The notes below the pieces were generated by a model. That model ran no database searches. It saw nothing but the letters and a program-made list of their open reading frames with translations, and was not told the origin of the DNA. Shown in pieces: positions 17,658-26,979 of a stretch of 64,000 bases of DNA. The stretch spans positions 747 through 64,746 of the forward strand of contig NZ_LMBZ01000010.1 of NCBI RefSeq assembly GCF_001439635.1. Reading direction: 5' to 3'. The translations under genes and the position numbers were made by a program. Every line of letters starts with the position of its first letter. The stretch's first letter is position 1. Source of the stretch: Solibacillus cecembensis. GTDB taxonomy: Bacteria > Bacillota > Bacilli > Bacillales_A > Planococcaceae.

Positions 17658-19031
17658 TTATTGAATTTCACTGACACCAGTAATTATTTTTTCCAACTGC
17701 ATCCCGCGCGAACCTTTTACTAATAGTAATGATTGCTCCGTTGCGTGCTGTTTAATCTTTTCAATAATAACTGCATAATCGTCTTCAGTATATAGGAGGT
17801 GCTTTTCATCAAAAACTGTTTGTAGTTTCTCATAAAGCCACTTCATACGAGGTCCAAATAGACAAACATACGTCGTTTTTCCAGGATTAATGACTTCTGC
17901 AATTTCCTCATGGTAACGCTGCTCATCTTGCCCAAGCTCCAACATATCTCCAAGTACTAACCATTTCTCATCGCGAATCGCTGTTTGTTGAATAAAATGA
18001 ATTGCGGCATGCACCGAAGTTGGTGCAGCATTGTATGCGTCATTAATAAATAATTTATCTCCAACCGTCATTAATTGCATACGCATGTCTGTTAACGTTA
18101 CTTGCTTTAATGCCTCGCAAATTTGTTCATCTGATAAGCCGAGCGCTTTACTTACAAGCATCGCACTTAGCGTATTTTTCACCTGATGTTCGCCCAATAC
18201 AGAAATGAAAAAGTCCCCAGCAATTAATCCTTCTACATGGAAATGACTTCCTGACTCAGATGTATGAATATTTGAAGCTATTAAATCCTGTTCCATAGTA
18301 AAACCAAATGATTGTGTTTGTAATGAATCATTTTTTGCAACTAACTGTTGGAGTAATTGTTCATCACCATCAAAGAACAGTATGCCACCTGGTTCTAAGC
18401 CTTGAACAATTTCAAATTTCGCCTGGGCAATACCCGCGCGAGAGCCCAAATCTTGCATATGTGCTTCCCCGATATTTGTAATAATGGCATAGTGCGGGCG
18501 GGCTAGCTTTGTTAAATAGTCAATTTCACCGAATCCACTCATCCCCATCTCAAGCACGGAGATTTCCGTATCCTCATCTAACTGCAAAATCGTAATCGGT
18601 AAACCTAATTGATTATTAAAATTACCAATCGTTTTTTGAACTTTAAAATATGGCGTAAGGGCGCTTGCTAAAATATCCTTTGAAGATGTTTTGCCGTTCG
18701 ATCCCGTAATACCGATAAAAGTCGCTTGATGTTCGTTACGATAAGCAATCGCCATTTCTTGTAACGCTACTTCTGGATCATCAATGAAAATTAATGGGTA
18801 GTTTGCTGGTGGATTCGGTTCATCCTTCATCCATAAAGATGCGGCTGCTCCCTTTTCAAATGCTTGCGCAACATAACGATGCCCATTGACCGCCTCTCCT
18901 CGAAAAGGTATAAACAAATCTCCCGTCTGAATTGTACGAGTATCAATCGAAATACCTGTTACGACCGTCTCTTGAAATAATTGATTTTCAATTTTTAACC
19001 ACGTTGCAAGTTGCTGTAAGTTTTTTTTCAC
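17658..19031 (-). CDS. murF: UDP-MurNAc-tripeptide--D-Ala-D-Ala ligase
   Basis: A 457-residue Mur ligase. ATP loop GITGSNGKTSSKD (about 107-119), central motif SVLEMGMSGFGEID, the NDAYNAAP signature of the third domain (about 331) and the late KGSRGMQLE motif. It adds D-Ala-D-Ala made by Ddl to the cell-wall precursor, and the two genes are 12 bases apart. The start is a GTG with a weak ribosome site, so translation may depend on coupling to ddl. Confidence 0.96.
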   Translation of the reverse strand: MKKNLQQLATWLKIENQLFQETVVTGISIDTRTIQTGDLFIPFRGEAVNGHRYVAQAFEKGAAASLWMKDEPNPPANYPLIFIDDPEVALQEMAIAYRNEHQATFIGITGSNGKTSSKDILASALTPYFKVQKTIGNFNNQLGLPITILQLDEDTEISVLEMGMSGFGEIDYLTKLARPHYAIITNIGEAHMQDLGSRAGIAQAKFEIVQGLEPGGILFFDGDEQLLQQLVAKNDSLQTQSFGFTMEQDLIASNIHTSESGSHFHVEGLIAGDFFISVLGEHQVKNTLSAMLVSKALGLSDEQICEALKQVTLTDMRMQLMTVGDKLFINDAYNAAPTSVHAAIHFIQQTAIRDEKWLVLGDMLELGQDEQRYHEEIAEVINPGKTTYVCLFGPRMKWLYEKLQTVFDEKHLLYTEDDYAVIIEKIKQHATEQSLLLVKGSRGMQLEKIITGVSEIQ

Positions 19032-19043
19032 TCTTTATCCCAC

Positions 19044-20117
19044 TCAATCTCTTTTGTATTGAAGTTTTTGTTTTTCTGTATGGCGCTCTATCGCCAAGGC
19101 AATTAATTGATCGATTAATTGCGGATACGTTACGGCTGTATGCTGCCATAGTAGCGGGTACATACTTACCGGTGTAAATCCAGGCATCGTGTTTACTTCA
19201 TTAATATAAAGTTCATTATTAGCTGTTACAAAAAAGTCAGCACGTACTAAACCTGATCCATCAATTGCTTTAAATGCTTTTTTCGCCATTACGACTAAAT
19301 CTTGATACACATTCCCCTGCAGTTCCGCTGGAATGATTAATACAGTTGAACCATCTTTATATTTTGAATCATAATCATAAAATTCCGTTACGGGTTTAAT
19401 TTCTCCCGCTACCGAAACTTCTGGTGTATCGTTCCCAAGTACGGCAAGCTCGATTTCCCGGGCAATAACACCTTGCTCTACAACAATTTTACGGTCATAT
19501 TGAAGAGCAAATTGAACAGCCTTTTCTAATTCTTGTATATTTGTTGCTTTGCTAATACCGACACTTGAACCTAAATTTGCAGGTTTAACGAACATCGGGT
19601 AGCCAAGTTTTCGTTCACATTTCTCAATCCATTTTGAACGATTCCCTTCCCACTCACTACGAATGAAATATACGTATGGTAATTGAGGTAAATTAGCCAT
19701 TTCAAATAATTGCTTCATCACGACTTTATCCATTCCAGCCGCAGAGCTTAGTACACCATTGCCAACGTAAGGAATATTTAATACATCTAAAAATCCTTGA
19801 ACCGTACCATCTTCACCATTTGTTCCATGCAACAACGGGAAGACCACATCAAAGGGGTTTTCCTTATGTGCTTCGATAAATTGCATAATATTATTCGCAG
19901 CATGAACTGCCGTTGATTCAAATTGTAATTGTTCAGGTGATTGAGCCGGTTCCATTAATTGGGGTCCTACACGCCACTCGCCATCCAATGTAATAAAAAT
20001 CGGATGTACATCATATTCATTAAAATTCAAAGCTTGCGTTACAGCCTGTGCCGTTGACAACGAGACTTCATGTTCCGCAGACTTACCTCCATACAATAAA
20101 CCGATTCTTTTTTTCAT
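19044..20117 (-). CDS. ddl: D-alanine--D-alanine ligase
   Basis: A 357-residue ATP-grasp ligase. LLYGGKSAEHEVSLSTA at the N-terminus, VFPLLHGTNGEDGTVQG (about 90-107), MFVKPANLGSSVGISK (about 175-190) and the terminal INEVNTMPGFTPVSMYP metal-binding segment are all present. GGAGG lies before the ATG. Works just before MurF, using D-alanine from Alr. Confidence 0.96.
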   Translation of the reverse strand: MKKRIGLLYGGKSAEHEVSLSTAQAVTQALNFNEYDVHPIFITLDGEWRVGPQLMEPAQSPEQLQFESTAVHAANNIMQFIEAHKENPFDVVFPLLHGTNGEDGTVQGFLDVLNIPYVGNGVLSSAAGMDKVVMKQLFEMANLPQLPYVYFIRSEWEGNRSKWIEKCERKLGYPMFVKPANLGSSVGISKATNIQELEKAVQFALQYDRKIVVEQGVIAREIELAVLGNDTPEVSVAGEIKPVTEFYDYDSKYKDGSTVLIIPAELQGNVYQDLVVMAKKAFKAIDGSGLVRADFFVTANNELYINEVNTMPGFTPVSMYPLLWQHTAVTYPQLIDQLIALAIERHTEKQKLQYKRD

Positions 20118-20199
20118 TTTGTGACCTCCAATTTTTTACTAAACATAGTGTATCACGAATTTTTACTGATACAGATTACGTTTCTTCCTATCCACTAAA

Positions 20200-20227
20200 A
20201 ACACTCACTGCAGCAGCTGTGAGTGTT
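20200..20227 (-). terminator. Hairpin terminator at the end of the 20.2-kb gene
   Basis: A 9-bp stem (AACACTCAC with GTGAGTGTT) overlaps the stop codon and is followed on the minus strand by TTTTT-like sequence. Confidence 0.6.
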
Positions 20228-20975
20228 AACTGATTTGTATTAGTTCATCATAGCTAAGTTTTAATAGTTCATCTAAATCGTCCCATACTTCATCTGGAAA
20301 ATCATAATCTGATAACGTGCGAATTTCAATTCCATAATGGGCGCTCGGTTTGTCTAGTTTATATAATGATAATAATGCGCCTTCCTTCACAAATGGCCTA
20401 AATAATCGCAATGTTGAAGGGTCAATCATTGGCAAATTATCTTTATTTTTTCTTCGCCAAAAGCTTCCTACGTTTTCTTTTTCCTTTATCATTTGATTAA
20501 ATAAATTCGCTACTAGTAATTCTGAGTCTCCGATAAAACGAAAATACACTTTCGTCATTTTATCCGCGACAGAAGAATAATAGGCATATCGATTTTGCAA
20601 TTTGCCCAAGAAAGGTGTTGCGAGCGGCTCACGTTTATGACTGAAATAAAGTAACTCCGCTTGCTCAAGTGGCGTTAACGCATTAACATTTTTTTCAGTT
20701 GTAAAATCAACCCAACAAAGATCCTTTTTCAAGTCCTGTTCGGTCTTTAAAAAATCTTGCATATCTTCACTGCTCACAAAATCAAATTGCGTATGCATAT
20801 TAAAAGAGCCCTCTTCGTATGCGTGTTTTAAAAGTAAAACATTTTTTACAGATTCTACTGAAGGTAAAAATTGCTTTAGCGAAACACCGCTAAAAATTAC
20901 AAAGTGATCCACGTCATTCATATGTATATATAAATGATGCATAAAATCTTCTGCGGATTTCATTTTCTTTGCCAC
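20226..20975 (-). CDS. Unrecognised conserved-looking protein
   Basis: A 249-residue soluble protein I do not recognise. It has no signal peptide, membrane segment or familiar catalytic motif. It is rich in aromatic and acidic residues and ends in an acidic helix (PDEVWDDLDELLKLSYDELIQ). The likely start is a GTG at 20975, ten bases after AGGGG; an earlier GTG at 20984 touches the ribosome site. It is upstream of ddl on the same strand but a terminator lies between them. Confidence 0.7.
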   Translation of the reverse strand: MAKKMKSAEDFMHHLYIHMNDVDHFVIFSGVSLKQFLPSVESVKNVLLLKHAYEEGSFNMHTQFDFVSSEDMQDFLKTEQDLKKDLCWVDFTTEKNVNALTPLEQAELLYFSHKREPLATPFLGKLQNRYAYYSSVADKMTKVYFRFIGDSELLVANLFNQMIKEKENVGSFWRRKNKDNLPMIDPSTLRLFRPFVKEGALLSLYKLDKPSAHYGIEIRTLSDYDFPDEVWDDLDELLKLSYDELIQIS

Positions 20976-21226
20976 AACACACACGCCCCTTTAAACACAA
21001 ATATTATGATTATTATATGACTTATTGAACGATTTTGAAACATTTTCTACGCGGTTTCGTCTCAACTTTTACGATAAGCTTCTTAAAGTATTTTTCGGTA
21101 GAATATGATAAAGTTAAAACAAGCTACAAAAGAGTTTCTTTTTTAATGCTTTTATCGCTTTTATTAGTAACATATGTGTAAAAAAAATTCTCAAAATAAA
21201 TATTTTTAGATGATAAGGTGAAACGA

Positions 21227-22417
21227 ATGGATACAAATAAACTTAGTTTCAATAAGCGTTTTGACTGGCCACTTGCCATTATATTAATGATATTCCTTTG
21301 TGTCAGCTTATTGGCGATTTCTTCTGCTCAAACATCGGGGCAATATGGGGAGAACTTTGTCCCCAAACAAATTCTGAATTATATGATTGGCGCTGTCATC
21401 GTTGCATTCGTAATGTACTTTGATCCTGATCAATATAAAAAGCTCGCATGGCCATTTTACTGGTTCGGAATAGCAATGCTTGTCGCAGTAGTCGTCATTC
21501 CCCCATCAACAAATTTAACCATATTCCGAAACGGGGCACAAAGTTGGTTCAATACACCTATCGGGAGTATACAACCTGCAGAGTTTATGAAAACCTTTTA
21601 TATTCTCGCAACAGCCTATTTAATTAGTAAACACCATACGACCTATCCGAATAAAACATTGAAAACGGATTTTACGCTTCTATTAAAAATGGGATTGACT
21701 TTGGCATTACCACTAGCATTAATTATGAAACAACCTGACTTAGGCTCATCACTTGTATTCATCGCGATTACGGCCGCGCTAGTCATTGTTGCAGGTGTTT
21801 CTTGGAAAATTATTCTTCCACTCTTTGGAGGTGTAGCTGCACTTGGCGGTTCATTACTATGGATGGCTGTCTATATGCAAGCCTTCCTTGAAAAGACGTT
21901 TGGGTTCCAATCATATCAAGCTGCACGTATTTATTCTTGGTTAGACCCTTATTCTTACGCCACATCTGACGGTTATCATTTAATTACATCGTTAAATGCA
22001 ATTGGCTCTGGTGAGATTTTTGGCAAGGGCTTTCAAGGTCGCGAAGTATATGTTGCCGAAAACCATACAGACTTTATTTTTGCAGTGATTGGGGAAGAAT
22101 GGGGCTTTATCGGTGCAAGCGCTGTTATCTGTCTCTACTTCCTATTAGTTTATCATTTAACGAAGACGACACTTTTACTAAAAGATGCTTTCTGTACATA
22201 TGTTTGTGCAGGGATTATTGCGATGATTACGTTCCACGTTTTTGAAAATATCGGCATGACGATTCAATTATTACCGATTACTGGTATTCCTTTACCGTTT
22301 TTAAGTTACGGTGGTAGTTCGTTAATGGGAACCGCGCTCGCAATTGGCCTCGTGTTCGGTATGAAATTCCATTACCGTACGTATATGTTCTCTGCAAACG
22401 ATCCGGAAGAAGATTAA
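21227..22417 (+). CDS. SEDS-family peptidoglycan polymerase (RodA/FtsW type)
   Basis: A 396-residue membrane protein with about ten membrane segments. The SEDS core is clear: NGAQSWFNTPIGSIQPAEFMK, MKQPDLGSSLVF, VAENHTDFIFAVIGEEWGF and the last-loop ITGIPLPFLSYGGSSL. These enzymes polymerise lipid II. RodA is more likely than FtsW because no division genes adjoin and the family often lies near ddl-murF. The start is the ATG at 21227, six bases after AAGGTG. Confidence 0.9.
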   Translation: MDTNKLSFNKRFDWPLAIILMIFLCVSLLAISSAQTSGQYGENFVPKQILNYMIGAVIVAFVMYFDPDQYKKLAWPFYWFGIAMLVAVVVIPPSTNLTIFRNGAQSWFNTPIGSIQPAEFMKTFYILATAYLISKHHTTYPNKTLKTDFTLLLKMGLTLALPLALIMKQPDLGSSLVFIAITAALVIVAGVSWKIILPLFGGVAALGGSLLWMAVYMQAFLEKTFGFQSYQAARIYSWLDPYSYATSDGYHLITSLNAIGSGEIFGKGFQGREVYVAENHTDFIFAVIGEEWGFIGASAVICLYFLLVYHLTKTTLLLKDAFCTYVCAGIIAMITFHVFENIGMTIQLLPITGIPLPFLSYGGSSLMGTALAIGLVFGMKFHYRTYMFSANDPEED

Positions 22418-22420
22418 AAG

Positions 22421-22469
22421 AAAAGACAACTTGTGCCACTTTTGAAAGTCGCGCGAGTTGTCTTTTTTA
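22421..22469 (+). terminator. Terminator of the SEDS gene
   Basis: An 11-bp stem (22421-22431 with AGTTGTCTTTT at 22456 on) followed by TTTT. Confidence 0.75.
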
Positions 22470-22474
22470 TGTTT

Positions 22475-22514
22475 AAAGACGCACATCAATTTATTGGAAT
22501 CAATGGGCGTCTTT
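22475..22514 (-). terminator. Possible terminator of the 45-residue gene
   Basis: An 8-bp stem (AAAGACGC at 22475-22482 with GCGTCTTT at 22507-22514) right after the small gene. The T run on the minus strand is poor. Confidence 0.45.
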
Positions 22515-22523
22515 AGTATTTAA

Positions 22524-22661
22524 TCAATTTTGCGTTTGTGGAGTTTGTGTTGGTGGTGTTAAAACTTTTAAAAGTTCGATACGAGATTTCGTAACTGTCG
22601 CCGTAACACCTAATTTAGATAAGTTTGTAACAATACGTTTTAAATCAATCTCTTTCGCCAT
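22524..22661 (-). CDS. Small basic protein, 45 residues, unknown
   Basis: A short reading frame with a good ribosome site (TTGAGGTG before the ATG). The product starts MAKEIDLKRIVTNLSKLGV, is basic through its first 34 residues and ends in a Pro/Thr/Gln tail (TPPTQTPQTQN). The spacing of Leu/Ile/Val fits one or two amphipathic helices. There is no signal or membrane segment and I know no family for it. It stands alone between the SEDS terminator and a repeat fragment. Confidence 0.65.
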   Translation of the reverse strand: MAKEIDLKRIVTNLSKLGVTATVTKSRIELLKVLTPPTQTPQTQN

Positions 22662-22732
22662 TTCTCTACACCTCAACCTTTCCTAAGTAAAATATATAAC
22701 GAATCATTAAAGTTAAAGTTCCAAGAAACTCT

Positions 22733-22805
22733 ATTATGCCTCTGCATAATCGCGTTCTTTTTTTGTCAGGGGCCTTTACCAAACTAACTCAAAGGTCTGA
22801 CCTTC
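22733..22805 (+). repeat. Diverged fragment of the structured repeat, copy D
   Basis: ATTATGCCTCTGCATAATCGCG lines up with the family's start but carries TTATGC/GCATAA in place of TTACGC/GTGTAA, so the small hairpin is kept although its bases changed. The rest (TTTTTTTGTCAGGGGCC) is only loosely similar. Assignment is tentative. Confidence 0.45.
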
Positions 22806-23220
22806 TACTTCTTAAGTATATCACTTATTTACACTGATAAATCTTTCAATTTTGTTACAAATTTAAAGACTTTCACTTTGAGTGTAACCTTTTTACATTT
22901 AATATAAACCATTATTTTCAAATTTTTCGCAATTTTTTTCCATCCCCATTTCCTTACATGAAGAAAAAGAAATACCTGTTATAACTATCGACTTATTTTT
23001 TATACTTTTTGCTTAATACTATTGTATTTTTATTATTTATGAATGGACAAATAACATATTTCGCAACTTTCCACTACAAGCATAGTAAAAACCCTTTATT
23101 ACTAAATTTTAATCATGTTTAATGACAAATACAAGGGGAAATATTGTAGTATTACGCAATTTTCTGTGTAGATTAATCATTTATTTTGCCATTTAGACTT
23201 TGGTTTCAAGGAGGGATTCT
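22806..23220. other. AT-rich intergenic stretch
   Basis: About 400 bp of very AT-rich sequence before the DUF1963 gene. I see no reading frame with a ribosome site, no stable hairpin and no repeat. Confidence 0.5.
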
Positions 23221-24021
23221 ATGGAGAATTTTGAAAACGGAATTTTTATCCCAAAAGAATTTATTCAATTTCATAGCTACTTGAACGGCTCAGCAATTCA
23301 AGCGACCATTATTGAACCAATAAAACATGCAACACTTTTACATGAAAGCAAGTTTGCGGGTATTCCGTATTTATCTAAAGGGCTAACACATCCTAAAGAT
23401 GACAATGGGCAATTTATGTTGTTGCTCGCTCAAATTAACTTTTCTGAATTTCAGCTGAACGACCCATTTCCATTAAAGGGAATATTGCAATTTTACATTT
23501 CACAGCAATGCTCCCCACAAGTAAAATCTAACGCTTCTCGGCATTACTACCACGTGCAATATGTTTTACCAAGTGAAATGGATGACACTTTTAAACTTGA
23601 TTTTTCTTATTTGAATAACACAGATTTTCGTCACTTCCCAATTATGCAAGAAATGAAATTGCACTTTAAACAATCATTCGAACCGGTTTCTATAATGGAT
23701 TATCGTTTAAAAAATTTCTTTAACCCGACCATTATGAATGAATTTATTACATTAGATGAGCGCTCTTTTCATGATATTTATTTAGTAAATTACTTAGCGG
23801 CTGATCACAAAATTGGTGGCTATCCGTATTTTATTAAGCAAGATTTTAGAGAGGCATTTCCCCATTTACAGCATTATGACACATTACTCTTACAAATTGT
23901 GTCGAATGATGCACAACAAATTATGTGGGGAGATAGTGGTATCATTAGCTTTTTTATTAATTCGGAAAAATTGCGGCAGCTCGACTTCTCCGACATTTAT
24001 TTTCATTTAGAGGACTATTAA
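23221..24021 (+). CDS. DUF1963 (YwqG-like) protein
   Basis: A 266-residue cytoplasmic protein of the DUF1963/YwqG type: FAGIPYLSKGLTHPKDDNGQFMLLLAQINFSE near the N-terminus, KIGGYPYFIKQDFR and LLLQIVSNDAQQIMWGDSGIISFFI near the end. An AAGGAGGG ribosome site five bases before the ATG fixes the start at 23221. In other bacteria these proteins are often tied to polymorphic-toxin immunity or general housekeeping; no toxin adjoins here. Function unknown. Confidence 0.85.
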   Translation: MENFENGIFIPKEFIQFHSYLNGSAIQATIIEPIKHATLLHESKFAGIPYLSKGLTHPKDDNGQFMLLLAQINFSEFQLNDPFPLKGILQFYISQQCSPQVKSNASRHYYHVQYVLPSEMDDTFKLDFSYLNNTDFRHFPIMQEMKLHFKQSFEPVSIMDYRLKNFFNPTIMNEFITLDERSFHDIYLVNYLAADHKIGGYPYFIKQDFREAFPHLQHYDTLLLQIVSNDAQQIMWGDSGIISFFINSEKLRQLDFSDIYFHLEDY

Positions 24022-24140
24022 AAGGTGAAGTTGTCTTTATTGAATGACTAACAATAAGGCAACTTTTTCACTTTTGTCTCATATTAAGCAATTGAAGAAT
24101 ACGGTATAATGATATGAAAATAGCTAAAGAAGGTGAAACT

Positions 24141-25598
24141 TTGAGTGCACTCCTTGATTATAAATCCATTTTCCCTATCGTTATGCTTTTAAATATTTTA
24201 TTTGCTTTAGTCATCATCTTTTTAGAGCGTAAAAAACCATCCTCTACTTGGGCATGGTTGCTCGTGTTATTTTTCATACCTTTTTTCGGATTTGTTTTAT
24301 ATTTACTTTTAGGGCGACAGCTTCGAAAAAAACATTTATTCCGCTGGGATGGTCAAAAGGATATCGGCATTGATAAATTGATTAGTTATCAAATTGAAGC
24401 GATTAAAAATGAAGAACTCGAATTTCGTACAGAACATATGAAAGAATACAATCACTTAATCTATATGAATTTAACGACCAATCATGCCGTTTTAACGCAG
24501 GACAATGATATCCAAGTTTTTAGTGATGGGAGCGACAAGTTCGAAGCCTTAATTCACGACATTCTCGCAGCAAAAAATCACATCCATATTCAATATTATA
24601 TTTTCAAACTTGATAATTTAGGACAGCGTATTGTAAATGCCCTACAAAAAAAAGCGAGGCAAGGTGTAAAAATACGTATTTTATACGACGAAATGGGTTC
24701 ACGTCGTGTGAAAAAACATCACTTCAAAGATTTACTGGAGTTGGGTGCCGAGGTAGAGGTCTTTTTCCCCTCCATCCTACCACTCATCAATCCCCGTTTA
24801 AATTTCCGTAATCATCGTAAAATTGTTGTCATAGATGGACGTATCGGTTATACAGGCGGCTTTAATGTAGGTGATGAATATTTGGGATTATCTGATCGTT
24901 TTGGCTATTGGCGTGATACACATTTACGCATTGAGGGGAGTGCTGTTCACCCTTTGCAAACTCGATTTTTACTCGATTGGAATCAAGCAAGTACACATCA
25001 TCAAATCGACTATTCAGACCGTTACTTCCCAATCATCCCACAAAAGGGGAATGTCGCGTTGCAAATTGTTTCGAGTGGACCTGATACGGAATGGGAAGTC
25101 ATCAAAAATAATTACTTACGTTTAATTTCCAATGCCCAAAAATTCGTCTATATTCAATCACCTTATTTTATTCCCGATGATTCCTTTATGGATGCGATTC
25201 GTATTGCCGCTTTGTCAGGAGTAGATGTGCGCATTATGATACCGAATAAACCAGATCATCTTTTCGTCTACTGGGCAACCTATTCATATGTCGGGCAACT
25301 TGTTCAAGCTGGGGCCAAAGTTTATCATTATGAAAAAGGATTTATCCACGCAAAAATGATTGTCGTTGATGATGAGGTCGCTTCAGTTGGCACCGCAAAT
25401 ATTGATGTGCGTAGCTTCAGTTTAAACTTTGAGGTGAATGCCCTAATTTATGATCGTGTACTCGCCCACCAACTAGCAGAAATTTTTGAATCAGACATAT
25501 TAGATTGCTCGGAACTTACGCCAGAAATTTATGCAAACCGCTCAAACTTTATAAAGTTTAAAGAATCTCTTTCAAGACTGCTCTCTCCTATTTTATAA
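24141..25598 (+). CDS. cls: Cardiolipin synthase
   Basis: A 485-residue phospholipase-D-superfamily enzyme. Two N-terminal membrane segments (about 5-60) are followed by two HKD motifs: HRKIVVIDGRIGYTGGFN (about 222) and HAKMIVVDDEVASVGTANID (about 405). It joins two phosphatidylglycerols to cardiolipin at the membrane. The TTG at 24141 has AAGGTG five bases upstream. An ATG at 24114 is ruled out in practice because a TATAAT ends at 24110, which would put the transcript start after it. Confidence 0.94.
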   Translation: MSALLDYKSIFPIVMLLNILFALVIIFLERKKPSSTWAWLLVLFFIPFFGFVLYLLLGRQLRKKHLFRWDGQKDIGIDKLISYQIEAIKNEELEFRTEHMKEYNHLIYMNLTTNHAVLTQDNDIQVFSDGSDKFEALIHDILAAKNHIHIQYYIFKLDNLGQRIVNALQKKARQGVKIRILYDEMGSRRVKKHHFKDLLELGAEVEVFFPSILPLINPRLNFRNHRKIVVIDGRIGYTGGFNVGDEYLGLSDRFGYWRDTHLRIEGSAVHPLQTRFLLDWNQASTHHQIDYSDRYFPIIPQKGNVALQIVSSGPDTEWEVIKNNYLRLISNAQKFVYIQSPYFIPDDSFMDAIRIAALSGVDVRIMIPNKPDHLFVYWATYSYVGQLVQAGAKVYHYEKGFIHAKMIVVDDEVASVGTANIDVRSFSLNFEVNALIYDRVLAHQLAEIFESDILDCSELTPEIYANRSNFIKFKESLSRLLSPIL

Positions 25599-25610
25599 TT
25601 ACGATTCATC

Positions 25611-25652
25611 AAAAAAAGGTATTCTGACACAATGTCCGAATACCCTTTTTTT
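25611..25652. terminator. Bidirectional terminator, cls / carboxypeptidase gene
   Basis: GGTATTC (25618) pairs with GAATACC (25638), with seven A on the left and seven T on the right, between convergent genes. Confidence 0.85.
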
Positions 25653-25663
25653 GTAGCACTCTA

Positions 25664-26581
25664 TTACTCTATCCCTAAATACTCTTCCAATGTAACACCT
25701 GCATTATATACTTTCGTTGCTGTGTCGCCTTCTAAATAACGGAAATGCCACGACTCATACATATAACCAGTCACATCTTCCTTACCTTCTGGATAACGTA
25801 AAATAAATCCGTATTTATGTGAATTTGTTGCTAACCATTTCCCAGCCGGCGTTTCACCAAATTCACTTGTTAGCCATAAAGCTTCTTTCCCCTTCTCTCC
25901 AATATCAAATGTTAAACCTGTTTGATGTTCAGAATAACCTGGGCGAGCACTATAACGATCCGCGGCATCTTTACCATCGCGGTTTACATAACGATTGTAT
26001 AAATCCGTTTGGTATTCGTATGAACGGTAACCACTAAAGGCTATAAGTGTATATCCTTGTTGGCCTGCTGCAGCAATCATTTCGTCAAGCGCCGCGCGTG
26101 CTGTAGCAGATTCCCCTTCATTGAAAGTGGCTGGTAAAGGATACTTTTTATTAGCAATTAAAATATTGTCTACATACTTCGGTTCTTTCGCAGGCTGTTG
26201 CCCAACGATATAACCATTTTCTATTGATACATTTTCATTTTCTTTTGGCGCGTTTGTTTTATCCTTAGACCCCTCTGTTCCATTGCCATTTGCATTCGCT
26301 TTTGGGACGTCTGTCGGAACAGTATTGCCTTCTTTTATCTCTTCATCTTCATTGGGAGTTACTGTTGGTTGTTCTATGTTTGAAACCGATTCATCAATTG
26401 GTGGCTCTTGTTCATCAACATTCGTTGGTACTTGTCCTGTTACTGCATCATTGTCATTTGCGCCATCTCTATTCGCGACTTCGTATTTATAAATGATGGA
26501 GCCAATGATAGCGATAATTAATAATAGCGAAACGATAGCCCCCATTACAACAGGGCTACTTTTTTTCTTATTTCTTTTCAT
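25664..26581 (-). CDS. D-Ala-D-Ala / LD-carboxypeptidase, VanY (LdcB) family
   Basis: A 305-residue exported peptidase. One N-terminal membrane anchor (about 10-32), a low-complexity Asn/Glu/Pro linker (about 35-130) that probably spans the wall, then the VanY domain: AFSGYRSYEYQTDLYN, ARPGYSEHQTGLTFDIG (zinc His and Asp) and SWHFRYLE. It trims the stem peptide of peptidoglycan. The ATG at 26581 is six bases after AAGGTG. Confidence 0.92.
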   Translation of the reverse strand: MKRNKKKSSPVVMGAIVSLLLIIAIIGSIIYKYEVANRDGANDNDAVTGQVPTNVDEQEPPIDESVSNIEQPTVTPNEDEEIKEGNTVPTDVPKANANGNGTEGSKDKTNAPKENENVSIENGYIVGQQPAKEPKYVDNILIANKKYPLPATFNEGESATARAALDEMIAAAGQQGYTLIAFSGYRSYEYQTDLYNRYVNRDGKDAADRYSARPGYSEHQTGLTFDIGEKGKEALWLTSEFGETPAGKWLATNSHKYGFILRYPEGKEDVTGYMYESWHFRYLEGDTATKVYNAGVTLEEYLGIE

Positions 26582-26612
26582 TTTGTTCACCTTCCCTAGA
26601 ACCCCGCTATTT

Positions 26613-26873
26613 TCAGCCGGCTATCATAACGATTAATACGAGTACAGACAAAATGGCAAAAGTAATCGACATCTTTTTCATCCATTTAGATTCTTTTTCG
26701 TGACCTTGTTCTTTAAACGTACGCGACCGGAAAAAGTTCGTTAACGTAAACATAATTGTCATCGATAAAATTGCGGCATTCATATTTTTTTGAATAATAA
26801 AATATAACGCCGAAAAACTTGCAGCTGCTACTAATAGTAACGAAATCGCTTTTTCATTTTTAATTTTCTTCAT
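26613..26873 (-). CDS. Small membrane protein, unknown
   Basis: An 86-residue protein with three likely membrane segments (about 9-27, 29-47 and 67-85) and a basic loop between the second and third (RSRTFKEQGHEKESKWMKK). Good AGGAG ribosome site. It lies between yidC and the carboxypeptidase gene on the same strand and may be co-transcribed with the latter. No family recognised. Confidence 0.75.
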   Translation of the reverse strand: MKKIKNEKAISLLLVAAASFSALYFIIQKNMNAAILSMTIMFTLTNFFRSRTFKEQGHEKESKWMKKMSITFAILSVLVLIVMIAG

Positions 26874-26940
26874 TCTTTTCTCCTTTTATAGGGCAAGCCT
26901 TGCATCAACTAGCACAACATACCTCTGTTACTTATCCGCT

Positions 26941-26970
26941 AAAAAAGTCGAGGCTCATCATTGCCCCGAC
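26941..26970 (-). terminator. Terminator of yidC
   Basis: An 8-bp stem with one mismatch (26947-26954 and 26963-26970) then six T on the minus strand. Confidence 0.78.
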
Positions 26971-26979
26971 CTCATTCAC

